This document shows positions 10,317-21,700 of a DNA stretch of 27,395 bases, piece by piece. Position numbers and translations under genes: made by a program. The stretch's first letter is position 1, and each line of letters begins with the position of its first letter. The DNA comes from Plakobranchus ocellatus (taxonomy: Eukaryota; Mollusca; Gastropoda; Plakobranchidae), in contig BLXT01003782.1 of assembly GCA_019648995.1 (NCBI GenBank), forward strand, positions 240,713 through 268,107, given 5' to 3'. The notes under the pieces are model-generated. The model was not told the origin of the DNA, made no database searches, and was given only the letters and a program-made list of their open reading frames with translations.

Positions 10317-11615
10317 TCATACAACTGCAGTTGCATTTTATGAGCCTAGGAACTGTCAAAAGTAGATTGAATATTGTGACTCTGCTGCAAAGCATTGGCT
10401 TTCTAACTTCTAAGGAACTTTTTTTCTACAAAATGGTACAGACAATATCCAACTCATATGGGCAGGTCTCAAAATATGTCAAACACCGTCAAGTTTTGAC
10501 GATTCTCAAAAATAAAATTTTACTTTTTAACTATTTTTTTTTTCAATAAGGCAAAGACAAATACTTATCATTATTTTTTCAATCAAGCAGTAACAATTAA
10601 CTGCATAGAACATGGAAAATAAATGAAGGTTTCGGGAAATCAAAATGAAAAGTAGCATTAAGTGAGAGGCAGGGAATTCAATATTGACAGCATTAGATCT
10701 TAGGCCTCCTGATTTGGGAGAGGAGTTCCACAGGTCTCAGTTAATGATCCCATAAATTCTAGAAGGATCTTATATAGAGATGACCAACCCAAAATTTGTA
10801 GAATTTCAGATTGAGAGGGGGAAAAACAGCTTTATAGTTTACATTATAAGAAAATCTTTTTCAAACAATTGGTAAAAGCAAAGCATTGAGGTACATGAAA
10901 TTTTTGTAACAGGTAAAATTATTGACTAAGCCTGACAAATGAGGCAAAGCCAAAATAGATAGAGTTGTTTTGTTGCTACAATGATACTATTTTTATATTA
11001 ATATGAGATTAGAATTAATCAAGGCAAATTGTAAGCTGAAATATAACATTTAGATTAACATTAAATACAGACCTGCAAAGTTTGCTGGCAATAACTGGAA
11101 TTCCAGTAATTTTACCATCTAGGCCTTAAATAAAAGCTGTTCTGTCTGTTGTATTTTGAGGCCAGAAAAGGCAATAATTTGTCTTTTAAATCATAAAATT
11201 CAAAGTCGAATATGCACCCCTTTAACCCTTCAGCTGGGGCCTAGGCACCCATAGCCCCCAGCCTATAAGATGGCAATTATTTTTTTAAAGCCATTTACAG
11301 GTCTACAAACAAACAAAGTACAAGCTAGAGCTAAAGTATTGTTATCTATGTTTCTAAGTCTCTGCCATAGTCCCATTAGGATACATGCATTAGAATGAAA
11401 TAAAATGTTACCTGTTGGAAATTAACAAAAAATATTCATTCTCAGAAGGACTCAATCTAAGTCTATTTTCTACCTTGTGTTTTCTTGAGGGTTTATGATA
11501 GCTGGCCTGTATCATTCAAAGAATTTTTCTCACGACCTATTATCTGTAGCTTTGATTGGAAAAGTCTTTGGCAAGCACATGATTCATGTAAATTCCTTGT
11601 TCAAATTGTCCACAG

Positions 11616-11679
11616 ACCTGCTTGTCCATGCAGTGATCCTAAACTGTGTGAGCCCATCAAAGATACCAGCAGAAAGGAG
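11616..11679 (+). CDS. CTBS copy 2, CPC exon (first recognised)
   Basis: Acceptor-like attgtccacag ends at 11615 and donor gtattg starts at 11680. It encodes PACPCSDPKLCEPIKDTSRK then E, matching the mature N-terminus of CTBS. The donor is placed where the phase 0 join with exon 2 gives E-VVAF, like EVFVF in vertebrates. No in-frame ATG precedes it, so an upstream exon with the signal peptide is expected, joining in phase 2. Confidence 0.8.
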
Positions 11680-12672
11680 GTATTGCTACACATATTGTTT
11701 TGGCTTGTTTGTTCAAGAATTGTAGAAAAAATTAGGTTTGACACCATCATATGCCTGCCTATTAGTATTTGTCCCGGTTTAATCAGGAAATCCCGATTTT
11801 TAAGTTCATTGCTCCAAAGCTATAATTGTTAGAAAATTTTTTTGTAAAAGCAGTCACACTGGAAGTTAGAATTATGCCCCTCGACCCAGAATAATATGAA
11901 TGTCTTTTTGGGTATGCTCTGCGAAGTTAGCAATTAATAACTCAGTACAAGAGGACACAAATCTTATGCACTTACCTATTATGGCCTTGTCTCTGACACT
12001 ACCCTTATTTTTCCCCGAGAGGTCCTGCCCACTTCTGCTCTGCATCTGCTCATTGCCCATGGAGCACACTTAGAAATAGGTATGACTAGAGTGTGGCATG
12101 GCTTGCACGCTATAAAAAATAAGGTGTGGCAGAGCAGAGAAATTTGGATGAACGTATCCATGACATTGTTGTTAAAGACTATCACAACCATACAACTTTC
12201 TAATAATAAACATTTCTTTTGCTTCAATTTCAAAAGCATGATTTATTTATATGCATAAAAAGGAAATTGAGTGTACAAAGATCGTGACATATTTGAGAAT
12301 TGGTTCTCCTCAAGGGCAAAAGATTTTGAGTCAGAGATTTTATTAATTACTATAAATGTATCAAAAGCAACGATTTAGATAAGATAGATTCATATGATCC
12401 AGATCTAGATCTACATGCATGTGCATACTAAAAGAAGCATTGAAAGATATAAGTCAACCTCAAGATTTTTTCAGCCCTAGATTACTAGGACTTGTCTTTT
12501 GTAGATCTAATATATCATGCATAATGGCTGGACCTAGAAAGGTTCCAACTAATGAAATCCTAGTAGTCAGCAGGAATAAAAATTTTAAAAAGAGTCTTTT
12601 TGTGCTGGGTCCATAAATCATTCTTATGCGTGAGCGCGCCTGCACACACACACACACACACACACACATGCA

Positions 12673-12707
<35 letters not shown>

Positions 12708-12709
12708 CA

Positions 12710-12786
<77 letters not shown>

Positions 12787-15700
12787 TCTCTTCTTCTTCT
12801 TCAGATTAAGAAGATCAGAAATTGAAAACTAATACTAATTAAGTACATATAAATCCTTTTCTAATTCTGGTTCTGTGCCCACATACATATCTGTGGTTTT
12901 AAAGAAGCATTGCAATGCTCAGAGTGGAACATGTTTAACTGGTTAAGCTCAGCTTGAGATTTTTCACAGATTTAGATAGAAGAATTGTGTTTGATGGGGC
13001 ATTAGGCAAGACTAGACCTAAGTCTGAGTTTGTATTGTAGTGATAAAGTCTTAGGATGCCTGTTAGGCAGTTTTAAAGAGCAGTTGATGACATTTAAGTC
13101 CAGGGTCTTTTTATTCTCTCACTCACTCTCTTTCTCTCTTTCACATACACACACTCTCTCTCCACATTGAGTTTTGTGCAGCAACCGGCTCTGTCTCATT
13201 CTTTCTTATATTTCTTTCTCTTTCAATGGCATTTTTCCAACTGTTCCTTTTCTGACTGTTCCTTCATTGGCCTTTCATTCAACAGTTTGAAACCCCTTTG
13301 AAGCTTGAGAGTCATTCCCCCCTCTTCTCTTTTGTCTATTTAAAAAATCTTTCGATCTTGTAATTTTGTCCCTGCAATCTTTACATAAAGTTTCCTCTTT
13401 TTGTCTAGACTTAGTCTAATTAAATTATTCAGGACAGGGCTATAGTTATTTTCAGGTACAAGTAGTTTGTAGTTCTGCTCCTGATTTGTCCTTTCTGATC
13501 CACATTCACACACACTTAAAGTTTATATTTATAATTTTTAATATAAATGTATCTAAAAGATGCAGCATAATCATAATCAATACTAAGAATGCTGTAAAAT
13601 CAATGCTTATCAGTGAATGTTTGAGTATGGTACATTCTTGGCCACAATGGGTATGTTAACACAGAAATGTTCATGTTTTATGTGCAAAATAAAAATAGTT
13701 ACTGTGAATTTTTGATCAATTGTCTAATGTGTAAGTGCAATGCTGAAATTATTTGTTGGATTTTTAGTTAACTTCACCATGATGCTCCCTTCTATTTTTA
13801 TTCAGCTGCTTGAGAAAAAACATAAAAAATGCCACAAAGAAATAATTTTTAACTAAGATGCCTAATGAAAAATAACTTAGGAAGTAAGATCCAGAAATTA
13901 CATGTCATTGGATTAATAGTCCTATTAATAATAGACTTGATAAATAGGGCTAAGCTTTAGAAATAATAGCCAGTTAACATATCCAAGTAAGTTAGAATTA
14001 ATATCGTAGGATAGAAATTTTGTTGGTTTATTTTTAATAAAACACTAAAGGGCCTTACAAATTGTTTTTTCTGGGAGAAGAATGTATGCAGTCCAATGTC
14101 TGAGAGACATTGACCAATGTGTGGCCTACCCTTAATGCTGTGTTCCTGTTATAAAAATCATCATCATTGCCGTCGCTATGATCATACCATAAACATCAAC
14201 ATCATCATAATCATCGCCATAATTAGCATGTACCTTTCCCCAAAGCATTTTGCAAGCATATCTCTCCAGACAAATCAATATTTTCAGAGGTGCATCAGAA
14301 AAATTTGGAACCCTCCTTATTTTATGTAGCATCCTTAATACATTTTTAGAACCCAGTTCCTGAATTTTGACTTCCCAAACTCCTGCCCAGTTTCTGGAGC
14401 TTGATCTTAAGCCTTTGTGCTAAAGATAAGAAGAGATATAATAGGACATAACTTTATGTCCAAGAATATGGATAATTTTTATTTATTGACAGTTGATATC
14501 TTGCTTAAAACTAAATGGATTTTAAAAACATTATTCACTTTAACATATTCACCTGGATGATCACTCGAGTAACATGTAGATATGTTATCATACACATCCC
14601 TACAGATGTGCACATACCACATTAACTCACCACTCGGCCAAAAAATATATATTGCTTCTATAATCATATCACATACTTTTTTTTTCTCTGCCTCCTTTAA
14701 TTTTCCCTGAGGTTATGTTAAAATATCAGATTACTCTTTTTATTCTCATAAAGTGACTTATCAATTTTGATCAGTTGAATTTATCTTCTCTATGCTCATC
14801 ATGGCTTTTAGAACAAGTACTTATCTTACACTCCATGTGTTTCCACAGGTTGTAGCATTCTCTACTCACAATGACAAGACTCACTGGCAACTGTTTGACT
14901 GGTCTAAATTGACCACTGTGATCATGTTTAACTATGTTAACACAGATCTCATGTGCATGGCTCACTCGCATGGTGTCAGGGTTGTTACAGTAGGTAAGTA
15001 TTTCTCATAATGTCATGAATCTCTGCTGCAACAGTCTTTCACAAAGGAAAAATTCTTGTTGTAACATTTGTTGTTAATGTTGGGATGTTGTATTGTCCAT
15101 TGACTGCTCAAATCTTGCACCCTTGTTGGGCTTGGAGCCAGTGATGGTTTGAACCAACAAGAGAAGGTCCTTGCAGATTATGAAAAAGAGCTAAGAAACC
15201 AAACATTTATTGATGGTTTCCTTTATTTCTTTGATTTTTTTTTATTTAGGTTTTATTCATAAATCTGCTGTAACTTGTAAATAATAGGATTACACTATAT
15301 CACTACCAGTATAAAAAAAATTGGCTTAAGCATGCCTGTTTAAAATGGAACCTTTGTAAATCAAATAGGCTATATTTATGTGATGCTATATACTTGTTCA
15401 AGCCTTGCAGCTCAATGGGGCCAGAAGTCTTTTTTCAGTTTAGCAGTGAAGTAATATTGGTTTCCCTTTCATCGTTGGATCAAGGCAGATAATTCTCCTG
15501 TGCAGTGGTTTTCTATTTCTTGCTTGTATATATTGTTGATCACCTCTTTCCCCAAAGCTTGATCTTTTGTAGCTGGCGGTTCGGCAAGAATCTTGTGTTT
15601 TGATATTGAAATCTTTGCCTCTTATCAAGTCTTTCTCTTACCTGTTGTGGATACTGATGGCTTAAAGGCAAGGGTACTTGTCCTGAAATCTGAAAGCGCA

Positions 15701-18700
15701 GCCTACAGTTGCACAACAAGAGCCAAAAAGCCAGAAATTATCAAGAAGTGCTGTTTAACACAAGGAAACAAACTCTACTAAAGATTATGCAATTCTCTGA
15801 GTATTTTCTAGTGTGAATACAATCATTATCAATTTTTTTTTTCACCTTATATCCACAGGCAATGTAAACAAGAAGACAATATTTAGTCCTAAGCTTCGAA
15901 CCCAGTGGGTCCACCAAAACCTGCAGACAGTTTACAACAACTACCTTGATGGCATCAACTTTGATGTTGAGGATCCATGCAGTCCAGCACAAAAATATTT
16001 CCGTCGCACATACACTGCTTTGGTTAGAGAAACCAGTCAGGCTTTCAGGAAAATTATGCCGCATACTCAGGTGGGCTGAGAAATCTTATGCTTGTTTGAT
16101 GCTTAGAGCTTATAGTACTTAATTTGAGTAATTGTGTACTTGTTTCCATCACAGACATTGGTTATCTATTTCATTGATTACACTGGTGATCTTTAAATGA
16201 GATGTATTAAGATATTCGCACCCCAAGGGATGAACAAATATATGGAAAGTCACATTTTCATCAGAAATTTTAGTAATCTAAAAAGATTAGGCATTTGCAT
16301 CCATGTTACTTTTAAGTCTATCCAATTTGAATGGTCTAAATTTGCAACTAAACTTTTTGTTTTAATCGTCTGCACACATTTTATTTAGTGACCTTCATTG
16401 ACAACAATTGCTCAAAATAGAATATTTCCACAATGTTAGAGGTAATGAAAAAATGCTATGCATCATAGAACTTTTAGCTGGGAAATTCCATTGACAAATT
16501 ATGTGGTTTTGATATCTTTAACCACTCAAGTCTTCAATCTATGTTTTGCAAATACTGATACACGACTCATTGTGTGTTAAAAGTCACAGCCTAATTTGCC
16601 TTTACAATAATAGGGTTAATACAAATTTCTAGTTCCTTGCCTCCTGCCTAAGTTTCTATTTTCAATAGTTTGTTGTGTTCTTCTTGCACATCTGTATCAG
16701 ACTATATTCCCAACTTTAGAATCTTTAAGCTTATTTTCATAGCACTCCAAGAATACTGAGTATATTTTGAAATTTTCGATCATGCTTTTTCATCGAGTGC
16801 TTAGACGATGTATTAGACATGAGTCATCTTGGAGCCCAGACGCATATGTGTGGGCCAACTAATTATTGTGATATCAGTCTGAATGAGTAGAAAGTCACCA
16901 TTTAAAGTTTTAAAATCACGAATATAGACTAAACTCCATTCTTTAAGCTTTACAAAAGCAGGATTTAAACTCCATTCTTTAAGCTTTACAAAAGCAGGAT
17001 TCAGATATCATTTTTCATTCCTGAGTAGTGAGAAGCAATTTTTAAACCATAAGATTTTGAGGGTGAAAATATATTAGAGCAGAGTTCATTTGTAACAGTG
17101 TGGAAATTACAAGAATCCCCTATCACAAGATCTGTTTAAAATACTAAAATTCGTAAATACCTTCCTTCCTCATCTTTGTTTTTCAAATATTGCTGGAATG
17201 GACATGTAGGATTGAATGAATTCGGCTATAATAGGAGAATTAAGCACCAAGTATATTGCAATTGACTTTTTAACAGTGTCAGATTTAACCATTGCATGAA
17301 GAGAGTGAAGCATGGGGGCAGAGAAGCCCTGAGTGTGCTTAGATAAGGCAAGACATGTGAAAAAAAGTTGGGGTGGGTGATTGAGGGGATTCAAGATCAT
17401 CATTCTGTTGTTGGCAGGAAGGGGAAGGGAAGAGGTGTGTTTACATGCATGGGGTTGATTGACTTTAGGTTAAGCAGTATTTACTAGAGATCTAGGCCTA
17501 GATCATTTGGCCCTCAAGTGATGTGATGTAGATCTATAATGTTGCCTGGATTCATGATTATGCACAAGGTCTCAACATGGCCTGCATGCATAATTATTTG
17601 GAGGGTATGGTGTAATATCACAACAGTTTCACAGTCTCTCAGGCCTCGTGAACAGTCAAGCTAGAAATGGCTTCTTGTGATAAGAATAACCCATGAGAAA
17701 GGATTTTGTCTTGAAGCAAAGATCATATTATAGAGGAGGTCTACAAAGCAGGAAATGTACTGCATAAATCTATGGAGACCACTATTTGGCTTCAAGTACA
17801 TTCCATAGCATCTTGACAGATACAGGCAACATAAAGGGGGTAAATGCAAGTGGACTTTTTTAAGCAAGCAAGGGGAAAATCAGAAAGCCAGATTTTGGAG
17901 ATGTGGACTGGGAATCGCTTGCTTGGTTTCATTCTTATCTAATTCCCAAATTCTTTAAAAAGTAGCTGCGCTGTTTAGAAACTTTGCTCTACTTTCTGGG
18001 CTGCTGGATGCCGCTCTTTGTCTGAGGTAAACACTGGAGCCTGGTCTCCCGTTTTGCCTGGTTTTCGCCTTTGTTTGTTCATGGCAACCCTGTTCTGCCA
18101 CCAAAGGATATCATTCAGGGACTTATTGGCCCATCCTGATTCCTAGCATTCAGACAAAACATGGAAAACCATTTCTTCTTGTTCCCCGCACAGATGCCAC
18201 ACAGTAGTGGCAGACCAACTGTGTTGCACTCCATCCAACAGAAGGAGCATATGCCTCGTTGCATGATGGCATCTACACATTTTGAAAACATTGACAGTCC
18301 CTGATGCTGTGCTTGAAAGGCTGATGGACATAACTTTAGTTAAGAAGTCAGCCGAGGAGTACATCTCAAACAATGATGATTTCGCTCCAACAGAGCAGGC
18401 CATATAAATATATGTACAACAGCAGATATTGCTTGTGACCTACCGCAAAAGAGTGTCTCTGATAAAGTTCACGAGGAAGAGAATGACATTGTACCTGCAT
18501 TTTTTTTAACCACAAACAGCTTTCCAAGCCATCAAAGTTCTGCAAGTTTTGCCTGCAGCAGCCAAACAGCGCTTTGGCATTGAAAAATATGGACTTTTTT
18601 GTCAACTGTGTTTTGCAGTCTCCAGCAATGCTAAAAAAATCAAACATCCATCACGTCTTTTTTTTCACTCAAATCTTAACTGAGATGAATTAGATAGCCC

Positions 18701-21700
18701 AAGAAAGAAATATGTATCAATAAAATGTCCTTTTCAGAACAAATGTTCATTCAGGATAATATTTTTTTCCCAATTTAGCAGCGCGCCACACTCACTGAAA
18801 TATGCCTTGAATCTCATCATAAAAAGGCTCTACTGCAATTCTTTTTGCTTAAATCTCTTATTTGCAATATCAGACTCATTAGCACTATTTTCATAACAAA
18901 TACAAAACAAATGTATGTAAAATGTCTCTGCCACTTTGCTTTTATAATTTTTAGTAAGGTCACAATAATTTTTCATTGTATGCTCATACTTTCTTCTGTT
19001 AGATCAGTGTTGATGTGATTCTGGAAGCCACAAGCCATTACCGTTACTACGACTACAGAGGACTTGCTAGATATTCAGATTTCCTGTTCATTATGGCATA
19101 CGACGAGGATGTCAACAAAGTGGGGCCAAACTCAGGCTACAGAGCTGCTAGATGGGGTAAGTGTAGGATTTGCTTGGTTTGCACCTCCATTCAGTAGAGA
19201 GGTTGAAGGTGTCCATGTGAAGTATGTATTGAATCGATTTGACAAGAAATTTCACTGAAGCCCAGGAGAATAGCTCCTTGTTCATTAATTTTGTTTAGGA
19301 TTTTTTTTTTTAAACTTAAGAAAACAAAAATGGAATTTCCAACTTTTTTAGACTCCGAGTTGTAAGTCATATTAATAATAAAAAAATAAGAACTGTATTG
19401 GGGTACTTGAGAAAAAAATCAGAAAACAAGTAAAGGAATTAATTTTTAGCATGAATAAAAGAGAACTTTAGAAATTTTTCTTCTGCAAAAAAGTATCATT
19501 CACTTGAACATTTGCATTGTTATCATGTTAAATCATATGTTTTGATATGCTATTTTGATTGTTCTATGTTTGTGGCATTGGGACCCCAGAACATTTATTT
19601 TGTTTGTGCTTGCTGTTCCTACTGGGTCTGTTGGCCTGACCCTTGCAAACGCATGAGTATTCTTTGACAACACATTATTGAGTTAAATTTGGTGTTGATT
19701 CTATGTGTTGAAGAGATAGTATGAAACATTTGCCATATGAAATATGTGGTTGTTGAAAAGGATAGGGCAAGGTGTAGAATTTTTCTTCGTTAGTGTTACT
19801 TTAGGTGTGAACCTCTCAGGGTTAAGCAGACCAGTTGCCTTTATCACTGGCTTGTCAGTCCCCTGGAACAGGCTAACCTGTGGTCAGCCTAATGCATTTT
19901 ATCTCAGGCCATGCAAGAGCAAACACAAATTTTACAATTCAACTGTAACAAGAACAAACTTACCACTACTTGTGCATATATTTGTTTCAAAAACATTCAA
20001 TAGGACAGCTTTTATAGTGATATTCTGTAACATCATTGTTTAAAACAAGTATATGCTTTATCTCATTTTGTACTTTTTGCCTCTTAGAGTTTTTTGCCCG
20101 TTGCTTTTTTTTTTTTTTTAAATCTCTCTATATATATATGATGATGTAGACAATGTCACAGTATAGGGGCTTGCATTAGTCATTTTCCTAATAATTAATA
20201 AATAGTCTTACAGCCAAGCAAAACAAATGGAGCCCAGATTTAATTTTGAATTTTTTTTTTCTAGCAAGGCTTTCCCCTACAAGATATGTGGCACAAAAAA
20301 AAATAAAATCTGTTTAATTGTATTATTTACTTAGTCAGCACATTATATAACAAGAGAATTTAAAGATTTACTTTTTTTTATAATGCTGATGATTTCAGTG
20401 AAGTAAAATCAAATTATAATTAGGAATGGGCTAATTGAAAAAGAATTTTAGGAGCTGTGCATTTTTGTTTTAATTTTGTATTGTTACATTAATAATTTTG
20501 ATTGAAATTTGCGTTGTTTGTCAAAAATTCAATTCTGCATCATTTGTAATTAACAATTTTGCATTACATTACCAGTGGTTATTACTTGACACCCACTATT
20601 TAAAAACGATAGGGGTGTTTTTGTTATTGTCTTATAATTTGCATAGGGAAATAAAAAAAAAAAAGACGTATCCAATCTGTACAAAATAGAAGTTTTTTTA
20701 AAATAACCATATAGCCTGTGTATATGTGGATTATAAAGTGAGATTGACTCAAAATAACAAAATAATAATAGACGCAAATAAAAACAATAGCTTAACTGTT
20801 GTGGAAACTCATGCTTTAGTACGATCATCTACTAAAGCAACATGCCTAACTCACTGTGAAACATATGCATGTAGCCTCTTTTGCCATTTAAAATGTGGAG
20901 TCATCTTATCAAATCACCCCAAATTTCCAGATGGGCTTAGCTTTTTTTTTTTTTTTTAAATGCATCTTCACAAGTGCAGTAGGTTAAGATGTATGGATGT
21001 TACAAACTTACTCTTAAATTGACATCTTGAGTAAAAAGTAAGGAACCCCAATGTAAAGAAATGCAATAGCAAAATTATTGTATATGTAGGAAAATGTATT
21101 TGTCTATCCTTGATCTCTTTTTCCCAGCTATTAAATCCTATCTAAGAGACAAGATTCCTGCTCATAAGATTGTTTTGGGCTTGCCTTGGTATGGCGACCT
21201 CTATGAATGTTCGCATATTGTTGGGGTAAGTTTGTCTACCAAGGCTATTATCTAATGAGTCTGATGTTGCAAATAACACATTGGAGAAAAGATGTTTCAA
21301 TTAGATTGTTTTTCTTTAGAATAGGAGGAGCAGTGACTTACCTGGTAGGGCATTTGGCTACCAAGCGAGAGGTCCCAGGTTTAAATCCCAGTCCGGGCCA
21401 AATCAATTTTTCATTGCCTCCCTGTGTCCACCCAACACTAAATGGGGAGCTAGGTCTCTTAAGACCCGGCTAAAGTTAAGGCAGCAAGGAAAGCAATGAC
21501 AAAGTACCTTGTAATGCCGTATGCCAAGAACAATAGGACCCTACTCCTGGCTCACCGATGCTTAGATTAAGCTTGTGACCTACTTTATTTTTTTCTTTAG
21601 AATGCTTTTTTGAAAATTTCAGACAGTGATATCTTTTCTCAGATGACAGAACCCACAAAATTATTCTATATTTTATTGTTGCAAAGATAAATGATTGTAG

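Larger units (their letters stand above)
9980..11615 (+). other. Intergenic region between the two chitobiase genes
   Basis: It holds the copy 1 poly(A) signal candidate and a 118-bp tandem duplication (10084-10316). The promoter and the signal-peptide exon of copy 2 should lie here, but I could not identify either with confidence; no ATG-led hydrophobic stretch ends in a phase 2 donor that I could find. Confidence 0.6.

Noticed and set aside
11495..11725. ATG-led frame as a first exon with signal peptide for copy 2
   Set aside because: It is in a different frame from the CPC segment and its start is not a hydrophobic leader.
12560..12832. Arg/Glu-rich and His/Thr/Ser-Leu frames
   Set aside because: Produced by the CA/CT repeat in an intron.
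15593..15781. Small cysteine-containing protein gene
   Set aside because: A 62-codon frame inside an intron, with no splice, promoter or family support.
17900..18650. hAT-type transposase relic on the minus strand
   Set aside because: The frames are moderately long and balanced in composition, but I could not match any ordered motifs.
21323..21396. Functional tRNA gene
   Set aside because: The A and B boxes are present, but the region continues into a SINE body flanked by target duplications and shared with another copy, so it is a SINE head.
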